Shown here: in pieces, positions 1 to 7,447 of the stretch
Layout: each line of letters opens with the position of its first letter
How positions within the stretch are numbered: the stretch's first letter is position 1
Assembly: GCA_020631575.1 (NCBI GenBank)
Contig: JAHDGX010000032.1
Span: forward strand, 1-12,344
Direction: 5' to 3'
DNA: 12,344 nucleotides
From: Candidatus Altimarinota bacterium
GTDB taxonomy: Bacteria; Patescibacteriota; Gracilibacteria; BD1-5; UBA6164
Translations under genes and position numbers: made by a program
The notes under the pieces: generated by a model
Database searches by the model: none
Told to the model about the DNA's origin: nothing
Seen by the model: the letters and a program-made list of their open reading frames with translations, nothing else

Positions 1-198
1 ACTCTTTGGGCTGCAACATTTATCACAATCGGAATATTTTTTGCTGAATACTATGAAGTGATACTTAAGTATATTGGTTGGATATTTACATGAATTTTAG
101 TATGCATTTGACTCTATTTTTGGAAATTTAAAAAAGAAGCTCTCATGACGTACTGGCAAGAGAAAAACAGAGAAATGGAAGCTAAGTATAAGAAATAA
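1..198 (+). CDS. C-terminal part of a membrane protein, possibly DedA/VTT family (partial)
   Basis: Only the last 65 codons lie in the window; frame 1 is open from the first base to TAA, with TGA read as glycine twice. The fragment has two hydrophobic segments (about residues 3-15 and 20-43 of the fragment) joined by FFAEYYEVILKYIGW, then a basic, charged tail. A 'LWAA-F-x-I-G-x-F-F' segment followed by 'V-LKYIG' and a final membrane helix resembles the C-terminus of DedA/SNARE-associated membrane proteins, which act in lipid or undecaprenyl-phosphate handling in the inner membrane. That assignment rests on pattern memory of a short tail and is tentative. Its stop codon overlaps the ATG of the next gene (TAATG), which suggests translational coupling. 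Confidence 0.6.
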
Positions 199-725
199 TG
201 GATTGAATTTTAGTATGACAATCTTTATGATTCATTGCTATAATATTTGAGCTATTATGACTTCAAAACAAAAAAGACTCTCGTCTTATATACTTACTCG
301 CTTGCTCTTCACTTTTCTATAGCCTTCACTATCTTACGCTATCATTGTTTGCTGCTGTATTTATAAATGCTCTTGATATATTGAGAAACCTTTGTGGAGT
401 AAAGTTTGAAAAAAATATACCTGTTTTCATAATATTTTTTATTGTTTACTTAGCCCTATGATGTTGAGTGTATCTTATAACATGAGAAGCCACTTCTATT
501 TTAGCTTCAATTGGTACAATTTTAGCTCTTACAGCAGTTTTTTATTATAGAGGAGTAAAACTAAGAGCATTGCTTATTTTATCAAATCTAGTGTGGTTCG
601 GCTATAATTTCTTATGAAATTCCTATGCTGGAATGCTCTCAGATACAATAATGATGTTCGTATTAATCTTTTGAATACATCGAATTTTGAAAAAGAAAAA
701 AAACTCCTATTCTATACAATATTAA
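198..725 (+). CDS. YgjV-like inner membrane protein, copy 1 (175 aa)
   Basis: The ATG overlaps the preceding TAA (TAATG). Nine in-frame TGA codons are read as glycine, and the ORF then runs uninterrupted to TAA. The 175-aa product is almost entirely hydrophobic, with about six membrane segments and a short basic tail (ILKKKKNSYS). It fits the Escherichia coli YgjV family (about 183 aa): an early 'GFIAIIFELLGLQNKKDSRL' segment, a short loop with 'SLHYLTLSLFAAVFINALDILRN', and a late 'ALLILSNLVWFGYNFLLGN-like' helix. The family has no established biochemical function. This copy is the most divergent of three in the window and lacks the C-terminal extension of the other two. The LuxS-like gene starts 16 bases after its stop, so the two are probably co-transcribed. 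The family call is by eye. Confidence 0.85.
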
Positions 726-741
726 CAACTAAATTATAAAT

Positions 742-1659
742 ATGAATTACTCTATAGAGTCAGGGAAACATTCAGCTGACAAAGACCACAGGATTATGAC
801 AGGGGGGACATTATCAGTTGATAAGACAGTACGATGCGTTGATGGGGTAAAATTTTATACATATTCTCTTCCATTTTACGTATGATGAGATTTTGATATA
901 AATTTTCATAAATGAGTGCATGCAGCTGAACATATGATAGCCTACAAGAAAGATACAGGAAGCGTGAGGAATAGTTTAGAAGAAGTAACAAGATGAAAGC
1001 TCTCATGAAAAGTTATACTCGATATATCTCCATGTAGGACAAGTAGTAGCACTTTTGGGTTTCGTATTACATCGATGGTTCCATTAGAAGTCGATCAAGT
1101 GAGAGAACTTTCTCATATTTCAATAACAAGAGCAATAGATTTCTTAAAGAGAGGGGAAATCGAAGATCAAAATGACTTTCAGTGAATTCCATTTGCTCGA
1201 TCAGTATCATGTGGTCAGTATGATTTTCATGACAAACAAAGAGCTATCAATGATTTACGAAAAATAGATTTAAGCACTATAAGAATTGAAGAAAACATAA
1301 TAGCATCTATTCATGAAGTAGCCTACGTTTGTGATCTTAGATTTTTAAAACCAAAAACTGATGGAGCAGATGATATGGTAATGTTTTCTCCAGATTTCAG
1401 CTATAGGATATCTGAACTAATTGAAAAAGAGCTTCCAAAAAGATTTCCATGAAGTATCTGTATAGTAGGGACATTCTGATGTATGACGGGAATGTACCTG
1501 TGTATTAGTTCAGAAATGTGAGATGAATCTGATATTCCTACTATACACAAACTCATAATTGATATCATCAAAGATAATATATGAGAAGATGACTTAGATC
1601 ATCACGAAAAGCTAGAGTTGAAGACTCTACTAGAAAATTACGAAAAATACAGGGTATAA
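742..1659 (+). CDS. Tandem LuxS-like protein (two S-ribosylhomocysteine lyase-like domains)
   Basis: The 305-aa ORF has ten TGA glycines. Residues 1 to about 175 match LuxS in order: FHKGVHAAEHM (family KGIHTLEHL; zinc ligands H60 and H64, general base E63), VILDISPCRT (family DISPMGCRT; C98), and SCGQY (family QCGTY; third zinc ligand C157) followed by an alpha-helical 'DKQRAINDLRKI'. Residues about 190-280 repeat the fold: VCDLRF (197-201; family VFDLRF), then GTFGCMTGMYL (family MGCRTGFYM; C247). This second half has no HxxEH or zinc cysteine. LuxS (about 160 aa, homodimer) cleaves S-ribosylhomocysteine to homocysteine and the AI-2 precursor, using active sites built at the dimer interface. 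The fusion suggests an intramolecular pseudo-dimer. Activity is uncertain: the first domain has S-L-P-F instead of D-L-R-F and a rearranged CRT loop. An M16-type peptidase shares the HxxEH fold but not DISP...CRT or CGQY. Confidence 0.82.
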
Positions 1660-1688
1660 AATATCATATAATGTTTAAAGCATAGAAG

Positions 1689-1726
1689 CTCCAGAAGAAA
1701 TTTAAAAAATCTTTTGGAGTTTTTTT
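1689..1726 (+). terminator. Rho-independent terminator after the LuxS-like gene
   Basis: CTCCAGAAGA (1689-1698) pairs with TCTTTTGGAG (1710-1719) over ten bases with one G-U pair. It has an 11-base A/T loop and is followed by seven T residues. It ends the unit of the first three genes 30 bases past the LuxS-like stop. Confidence 0.85.
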
Positions 1727-1735
1727 AGCTCCTCA

Positions 1736-1741
1736 TATACT
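1736..1741 (+). promoter_or_regulatory. Possible -10 element for YgjV-like copy 2
   Basis: TATACT lies 32 bases before the ATG at 1774 and just after the terminator, matching the -10 consensus at five of six positions. No good -35 element is present at the proper distance, so this is a weak call. Confidence 0.3.
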
Positions 1742-1773
1742 CCGAAATAATTACATATTAATTCTCCACTGAA

Positions 1774-2460
1774 ATGACATTTTTGTATCCTCTTTTTGAA
1801 AAAGGGGTTTCTTTATTTATCGAAAATCCACTTGGCCAAGCTACCGGATTTTTAGCCATGTTTATACTCTTTTATGCTTTTACCATAAAGGATGATCAAA
1901 AGCTTATAAAAGTACTCTCAATTTCTAATGTATTCTGGATGCTTCACTTTTTTCTTCTTTGAAATACTGGAGCTCTTATAGCAACAGCTGTTGCTATGCT
2001 TAGACTTGTCTTGTCACTTAAATATAAGAAGCATCATGGAGCATTCATATTTATAGCAGTTCTATCGATAGTACTCTGATACATCAGCTATGAATGACTC
2101 GTGTCTCTCCTCCCTATTTCAGCAACACTGATAGCTTCGTATGGATTCTTTTATCTAGAAAAGTCAGGACTTAGAATCTTATTACTTTGAATATCTACTA
2201 TGTGGCTGTATTATCATATACAAACTTGAAGTATTAGTGGGATAATTAACGAAGTAGTAGTTCAAATAACTCTTTGTCTTACTATATATAGATTTATATA
2301 TGAAAAAGAGAAATATTCGTACGATCTAGAAACGTGAAGAATTTCTTGGAGAAAGAGATTTTTACTGACCATCAAAAGAAAACCTAGAACACATAAACGA
2401 CTCGATTTCTGAAGATTTAGCTTTTTACGTGACAAAGACAGGTTTGTTACACCAGAATAG
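1774..2460 (+). CDS. YgjV-like inner membrane protein, copy 2, with basic C-terminal extension (228 aa)
   Basis: ATG at 1774 is the only good start, because an in-frame TAA lies 15 bases upstream. Seven TGA codons are read as glycine. The first 180 residues hold about six membrane segments with family signatures in order: 'GQATGFLAMFILFYAF', 'DDQKLIKVLSISNVFWMLHF', LLGNTGALIATAVAMLRL (compare HFFLLGTY...NAIR in E. coli YgjV), 'SLLPISATLIASYGFF', and 'WLYYHIQTGSISGIINE'. The remaining roughly 45 residues are strongly basic and probably cytoplasmic (SWRKRF, IKRKPRTHKR), an extension absent from E. coli YgjV. The role of the family is unknown. This copy is closer to copy 3 than to copy 1, which suggests a later tandem duplication. 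Confidence 0.9.
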
Positions 2461-2468
2461 ACTATTTA

Positions 2469-2529
2469 TTTGACAAATATTTTTTATTGTGTTTTAATTA
2501 TTTAGTAAATACTAATTAATTTTGTCAAA
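2469..2529. repeat. Nested inverted repeats over the promoter of YgjV-like copy 3
   Basis: TTTGACAAA (2469-2477) and TTTGTCAAA (2521-2529) are perfect 9-base inverted repeats flanking the promoter. Inside them TTAGTA-AA-TACTAA (2502-2515) is a second palindrome at the expected transcription start. There is no T-tract after the right arm, so it does not look like a terminator for the preceding gene. Operator sites are one possible reading. AT-richness makes chance palindromes common, so the call is cautious. Confidence 0.4.
2470..2498 (+). promoter_or_regulatory. Promoter for YgjV-like copy 3
   Basis: A perfect TTGACA (2470-2475), a 17-base spacer and TTTAAT (2493-2498, five of six consensus positions) form one of the best sigma70-type promoters in the window. 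Transcription would begin near 2505, about 30 bases before the ATG at 2534. Confidence 0.6.
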
Positions 2530-2533
2530 GAGC

Positions 2534-3247
2534 ATGATTCTTGAATATATTATATATTTTATTGATTACATTGTAAGAGATCCTTTTACGCAAATATCTT
2601 GATTTGCTGCGATGGGTATTATTCTTCTTGCTTACTTTCAAAAAGATGATAATACCGTAAAAAAACTCATGCTCCTCTCTTCCCTGTTTTGGGGAGCTCA
2701 TTTTTACCTTCTTTGAGTATACTCGGGGCTATGCGCAACAGTTATCTTCGCAATAAGGCTTTGCTTATCAATTAAACTAGGAAAAAATAAAAATGCATTT
2801 ATTAGTATTGTTATTATAACACTCATTACTGCATATTTTACGGTTGATAGTTATTTATCACTCCTCCCAGTAATTACTTCTCTCACAGGAGCGTATTCAT
2901 TTTTCTTTTTAGAAAAGATTCAGCTCCGTATTGCCATGATGTTTAACTCATCAACCTGGCTTGTGTATCACATATCTATTTGATCACTTTCTGGAGCAAT
3001 AAACGAAGTACTCACACAGTTTATACTTATCGCAACTGTATACCGAATGATGCATCCACAGTGATGATCTCACTACTATATATCTAAAATCAAAGGGCTT
3101 CTAAGAAATAGAAATAGGCCTGATTATGATAGATTTATCTTTGTTCATGATAGACTTTCAAGCATGAGGAAAAAATCTGCTTCAAAATTCCAAAACTTAA
3201 TTCATTATGATTTAAGGACTCTCTTTAAAAAAAAGAAAATAGATTAA
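2534..3247 (+). CDS. YgjV-like inner membrane protein, copy 3, with basic C-terminal extension (237 aa)
   Basis: The ATG is preceded by AAAGAG, a weak ribosome-binding candidate. Five TGA codons are read as glycine. This copy shows the clearest family match: AHFYLLGVYSGLCATVIFAIR against HFFLLGTY...ILNAIR of E. coli YgjV, then SLLPVITSLTGAYSFFFLEK (family ELLPVIGTI...ALFR), and 'TWLVYHISIGSLSGAINE' near the last membrane helices. Residues about 185-237 form a hydrophilic basic tail (GLLRNRNRPDYDR, RKKSASK, FKKKKID), parallel to but different in sequence from the tail of copy 2. It has its own promoter inside palindromic sequence. It may form one unit with the methyltransferase gene downstream, since no terminator lies between them. 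Function is unknown. Confidence 0.9.
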
Positions 3248-3325
3248 TTTTTTACATCATCATTGCGAATAAAAAAGATATACATAAACTTCTGTATGAA
3301 GAAAATATATCCAAGCTTCCTAATT

Positions 3326-4321
3326 ATGCAGAAGTTACCCACAAATATTAGAACACGTTTCTCATCCATTTTCTCGCAAGAAGAAATGAGTTATCTCTCA
3401 AATATCTTCTCACTAGAGAGACGACCAGTAAGTTTCAGAGTAAATACCTTACTCTCATCACCTGAAGAAGTTTCTGAAGCGCTAGAATGAGCAAAGATAG
3501 AGTTTACTTTGTTAGATTTCCCAACTGGATGCTTTGTTTTAGGAAATCAATATATAGAATCAGACATATGGAAGATAGATATATATAAAAAATGATACAT
3601 ATATATGCAAAGTATTTCAAGTCAGTCTCCTGTTCACTTCTTTTCTCCCAACCTCTCTCAATTTTCTCCCCAAGGAGAGATGAAACCGCAATTTAGAATA
3701 CTTGATGCTTGTGCTGCCCCATGATGAAAGACCTCACAACTTTCGGCCCTCTATCCTAATAGTGAAATACATGCCTTTGAACCAAACAAGATTCGTTTTG
3801 ATAAGATGCAGCATAATCTCAAAAAACTATGATGCACGAATGTTACGGCTATTCATGATGAAATCAGAAACATCTGAAAATACATAGATGAAGAAAACTA
3901 CTTTGATATGATTCTCATAGATGCTCCTTGTAGCTCTGAGGGATCAATTTCTCTTCATAATGATAAATTCCTAGAGTCTTGGGATATAAGCCACATTAAG
4001 AGAAACTATAAAAGACAGAAGTTTATTCTCTCAGATACTATTCCCTACCTTAAAGAGTGATGAGAGCTTATATATAGTACTTGCACTATCGCTCCAGAAG
4101 AAAATGAGGCAGTAGTACACTACGCACTTTGCAACTATCCAGAACTTACACTAGAAAATATTGACATTAATCAAAATAAATATATAAAATATAAAGAGTC
4201 TCTGAAAAGTTTTGAAAAAATGATTTTCAAGACAGAAATCTCAGAGAAAACACTCAGAGTTATTCCATCCGAATACTCAGAATGATTTTATATGGCTAAG
4301 TTTATAAAAAGCAGTGAGTAG
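3326..4321 (+). CDS. NOL1/NOP2/Sun (RsmB/RsmF-like) family RNA m5C methyltransferase
   Basis: This enzyme family transfers a methyl group from SAM to C5 of cytosine in rRNA or tRNA. From ATG 3326 the protein is 331 aa: an N-terminal RNA-binding-type segment opening 'MQKLPTNIRTRF' with RRPVSFRVNTL (family 'RP.S.RVNTLK'), the SAM-binding motif DACAAPGGKT (127-136, both glycines TGA), DAPCSSEG with the release cysteine C202, and STCTIAPEENE with the catalytic nucleophile C253, then a C-terminal SEGFYMAKF. Both catalytic cysteines are present, so it should be active. There is no PUA domain. The start is uncertain: ATG 3296 would add ten residues and TTG 3263 twenty-one, and none has a Shine-Dalgarno. 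I chose 3326 because family members usually begin close to 'LP..F'. The exact RNA target cannot be read from the sequence. Confidence 0.92.
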
Positions 4322-4355
4322 TGTTATTAAGTTAGATTTCTGAGAGCCTAATTTT

Positions 4356-4778
4356 ATGCGCTGAAGAACTGACAAAGGAAATATACCAGATGATATATAT
4401 TGAAACCAGGTATGATTTTGCAAAAAAGAGGATGTATTTCCTGTTAGAGCAGTTGTAGATCATGAAACGTGACAAGTTAGAGGGATACTATGTTGAAAAA
4501 TTGACCATTGTAGGGTATGTCCAAATCTTGTTCCGACAATCCATGATGATACTGAAGAATACGTAAAAAGCACACAAGAAAGATTGCGAAAAATCGAAGC
4601 AACTGAATGAAAGTGAATTAAGTATAGTGCAGAGAGGAATAGACGAGACCAAATAAGATTATTAGAGGTAAGTGAGGACCTAGAAACTGAGAGGGAAGTT
4701 ATGTTAGTCAGAGCAGAAATAGAAAAACTTACTATTCAAAAGTTGAATAGTGCAAAACCATCAAAAAACACTGCCTAG
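4356..4778 (+). CDS. Unrecognised 140-aa protein with Cys-containing motif and charged helix
   Basis: The ORF uses seven TGA glycines and ends in TAG. Residues 20-58 contain FCKK (C22), then VVDHETGQVRGILCGKID and HCRVCPN (C46, C52, C55). The run DHETGQVRGILC resembles the core 'DH.H.TG.VRGLLC..CN' of the recombination endonuclease VII / HNH family, but the upstream CxxC is reduced to one cysteine and the last Cys pair is displaced. A degenerate or divergent zinc-binding fold is possible; nuclease activity is not supported. Residues about 68-130 are highly charged and probably helical or coiled-coil. ATG 4356 is preceded by GAGAG; an in-frame GTG at 4314 overlapping the methyltransferase would add 14 residues. 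It follows the methyltransferase within 34 bases, so they are probably one operon. Confidence 0.7.
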
Positions 4779-4794
4779 TTATGAAGTATGGACT

Positions 4795-5880
4795 CTAATT
4801 ATTGAACTTAAATAGCATTACATCTCCATCCTGAACTATGTATTGTTTTCCTTCTAGTCGTACTTTTCACGCTTCTTTCGCTCCAGACCAACCATTGTGT
4901 TCAATTATATCTGTCGCAGTTACAACATCAGCTTTGATGAATCATTTCTCAAAATCAGTATGGATCACTCCAGCTGCTTGTGGTGCTGAAGCTCATTTTT
5001 TAACGGTCCAAGCTCTTACTTCTTGCTCTCAGGCAGTGAAATAGTACTGAAGTCCAAGAGCATCATAGCTCGCTTTTATGAGATTATCAAGTCCTGTTGA
5101 TATAAGTCCCATCTCATCAAGAAATTCTTTCTTTTCTTCTCAAGACATCTCAATCATATCCTCCTCGAGTTTTGCGTAAATAGGTACTACCTGTGTTTCA
5201 CTATCAGATACTCATATAATAGCCTTTAATTCATCCTGTGATGCGTCCATCATATCTTCTGAGACATTACATGCATAGACAAATTTCTTGTTTGTTAGGA
5301 GATGAGAATCCCTCAGATGAATCTTTTCATCATCATTCCAGTCTCAAGTAGATACGAGAGATCCAGCTTCTAACATCTCAAGTGCCTTTTCGAGAGTTTT
5401 TAGCTTTTCTGCAATGTCTTTATCAGCTCTTGCTTTCTTTGCATCAGATTGGATTCTCTTTGTCACTGTTTCTATATCTGCAATAACGAGCTCCATATTA
5501 ATAACTTCTATATCTCCCTTAGGATCAACTTTCCCATGTACATGAGTAATATCTCCATCTTCAAAAATACGAACTACTTGGAGTATCGCGTCCGCTTCCC
5601 TTATATTTGCAAGAAATTTATTTCCCATTCCCTCTCATTCGCTTGCTCCTTTTACTATACCTGCAATATCAGTAAACTCACAGTTTGCTGGGATTACTTT
5701 TGCTCCGTTTACTGCTGCTCTTATTTTTTCTAACCTTTCATCGTTTACATTTACCAGCCCTACATTTGGCTCAATGGTACAAAACGGAAAGTTTTGAGCG
5801 TCAGCTCAATAGTTTTTTGTAAGCGCATTAAAAAGAGTTGATTTTCCAACATTTGGAAGTCATACAATACCGATTTTCAT
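4795..5880 (-). CDS. ychF: Ribosome-binding ATPase YchF (OLA1 subfamily, Obg-like)
   Basis: The 361-aa product has nearly the usual family length of about 363 aa. It opens MKIGIVGLPNVGKST (P-loop 7-15, with G7 encoded by TGA), followed by the family hallmarks NFPFCTIEPN, FTDIAGIVKGASEGEGMGNKF (G3 region), 'LANIREADAI' and the long coiled-coil insertion in the middle third. The C-terminus carries the TGS domain, including GLQYYFTAGEQEVRAWTV, PQAAGVIHTDFEKGFI and the terminal QDGDVMLFKFN. YchF binds ribosomes and hydrolyses ATP in preference to GTP because the G4 motif is altered; here NVSE stands where NKxD would be expected. The TGS domain and P-loop are intact, so it is probably functional. 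It converges on the preceding + strand gene with a 16-bp gap, and no terminator hairpin is visible in that gap. Confidence 0.97.
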
Positions 5881-5910
5881 ATATTACTATTATTGATTAT
5901 TATGTGACGC

Positions 5911-5938
5911 AGTATAGCGAGAAAGAGTTTTTAGGCAA
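5911..5938 (-). promoter_or_regulatory. Candidate promoter for ychF
   Basis: Read on the minus strand, TTGCCT (5933-5938), a 16-base spacer and TATACT (5911-5916) lie in the 67-base gap between the 469-aa gene and ychF. The -10 matches five of six positions and the -35 four of six. The leader would be roughly 24 bases. Confidence 0.4.
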
Positions 5939-5947
5939 AGGAATCTA

Positions 5948-7357
5948 TTATACTCAGATACTAGCAATCCTAATATCTGTTCAATCTAGTGATATATATT
6001 GAAATCATCTTCCATCAATAAAGACTTTGTAATTATATCAAAACGGCAACACTGAAATATCTCTTAATTCCAACCTATCATCTCCACAACATTCCCTCAT
6101 CCTCATTAACGTAGCTTGTAAAAACAAAGCTATGACATTAGGTATGTCTTCATCTTCATGTAATTGACATAACCTTTCAGCAAATGTTTGAAATTTAGCT
6201 TCAGTGAACTGATCATCTGAATCTACTTCCTTTCCATTCATTACTGTAGGAGTAGCAAAAAAGAAAACTTCTTTATCAGCAGCATTAAGAGTATCACTTA
6301 AACTATACGAGTTTATATCAGTATCTAAGTAATCTATTTCAGTGTTAAGTGTTACATAGTGATATCTTTCTGCTCCATAGGGACCAAATCCTTCTTCACT
6401 ATTTGAAAAATCTCTAGTAGTTACTTTCAGTCCTAATTCTCAGTCATCTGAAGAAATCTCAATCTTAACTATATTATTAGGCATAAAATCTCATGTTGCT
6501 GATATTTCCTGAAACAATCTTCAAAGTAAAACGTTGTTATCAGCTGGTTGTCCTATTCTAGGTTCCAAAAAATCAAACAAAGTTTGTAAAGTCTCAGTTG
6601 AGTGAGTATTTCACTCAAAGAATACCGCTCTCTTTATTATTGTATAAGCATCAGACTCATCATTACACCAATCTGGTAATTGGGGATTATATTGAATTTC
6701 TAGTCAGTGATCTCACCTTACTAAATCATACCAAGAGTTTCCTACTCGAATCATCTTAGTTTTGTAGTCGACCTCGAAACCTGCCGAAAGTTTTTTTCAA
6801 AAAGTTGATTGTAGCAAATTTAATAAATATATAATACAATTTTGAGGATGAAGTTGTTTTGTTTCAGTTCTCAATGCAGCAATAAAATCATTAAATTCCT
6901 CATTTGATCAATTCCAAGAAAAAATAGGATATAGTAGTTCTGAAATTCAAAGTTCTGGCACCCATTCTGGTAAGTCAAGTGTAGATTCTATATTATTTCT
7001 TCACCAGTCAATTACTCATTGCACGGCAATCAAATCTCACATTTCCTCAGCTTCTTTAGTAAATACTAGTTTATCTCAAGAAAGTGAAATAATATAAGAG
7101 GAATCTTCGAATCATTCAATATTTGCTAAACTTATATCTTCTTTAAATATTTCTCTGAGAAAGTCTTCCATACCATAGACTGAAGAACGAATTTCTCAAG
7201 TCCTAAGTGCAGGAACAATACTATTTTTCCAAAATGGTCATGTTCATGGAGGAGTGAGTCATAATTCACTTACTCTTAATACTAGGAAATCTTTAATTCT
7301 ATCTAGATCCTGTACTACTAATAATTCTCAACCGAGTCAATGAGGAATAGCTACCAT
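5948..7357 (-). CDS. Unrecognised 469-aa acidic soluble protein
   Basis: The reading frame is open from ATG at 7357 to TAA only if its 24 TGA codons are glycine, about two thirds of its glycines. I do not recognise the family. No signal peptide, membrane segment or nucleotide-binding motif is visible. The protein is acidic and rich in aromatic and aspartate/glutamate residues. It begins 'MVAIPHGLGGELLVVQDL'. Notable stretches are WYDLVRGDHGLEIQYNPQLPD (about 220-240) and a C-terminal 'VLPFGYNYKVFIDGRGFQY' region that looks like beta structure. The start has no Shine-Dalgarno, and a TATAAT lies 23 bases upstream. It sits between valS, from which it is separated by a terminator, and ychF, which has its own candidate promoter, so it is probably monocistronic. 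Likely lineage-specific; sequence searches under code 25 are needed to say more. Confidence 0.8.
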
Positions 7358-7380
7358 AAAATTTATTTACTTTATCATTT

Positions 7381-7386
7381 ATTATA
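7381..7386 (-). promoter_or_regulatory. Candidate -10 element of the 469-aa gene
   Basis: TATAAT on the minus strand is a perfect -10 hexamer located 23 bases before the ATG, in the gap after the valS terminator. No convincing -35 sits 16-18 bases upstream; TTTATA at 16 bases is the nearest match. Confidence 0.35.
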
Positions 7387-7419
7387 CTTTAATATAACTA
7401 GATATAAAGTAAAAGCAAA

Positions 7420-7447
7420 AAATAAAGCCTCACGTGAGACTTTATTT
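7420..7447 (-). terminator. Rho-independent terminator of valS
   Basis: Two 14-base arms, 7420-7433 and 7434-7447, form a near-perfect palindrome centred on CACGTG, directly after the valS stop codon. On the minus strand RNA the only irregular pair is a G-U; on the plus strand it would be a C-A mismatch, which supports minus-strand use. The 3' arm ends in a U-rich run (TTTATTTTTT). Confidence 0.75.

Noticed and set aside
919..933. M16 zinc peptidase (HxxEH motif)
   Set aside because: The motif and superfold are shared, but KGVHAAEHM, DISP..CRT and the downstream CGQY match LuxS specifically, and the length is too short for an M16 peptidase.
794..1006. 70-aa minus-strand ORF
   Set aside because: Antisense to the zinc-site region of the LuxS-like gene, with no conserved feature of its own.
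742..1659. Pseudogene broken by ten in-frame TGA codons
   Set aside because: The same TGA pattern occurs in all genes here and aligns with conserved glycines; under code 25 the frame is intact.
2461..2533. Terminator for YgjV-like copy 2
   Set aside because: The outer arms are 43 bases apart with no T-tract after the right arm, and a good promoter lies between them.
5449..5733. 94-aa plus-strand ORF
   Set aside because: It lies wholly inside ychF on the opposite strand, has a Cys/Tyr/Phe-rich composition typical of antisense reading, and shows no family motif.
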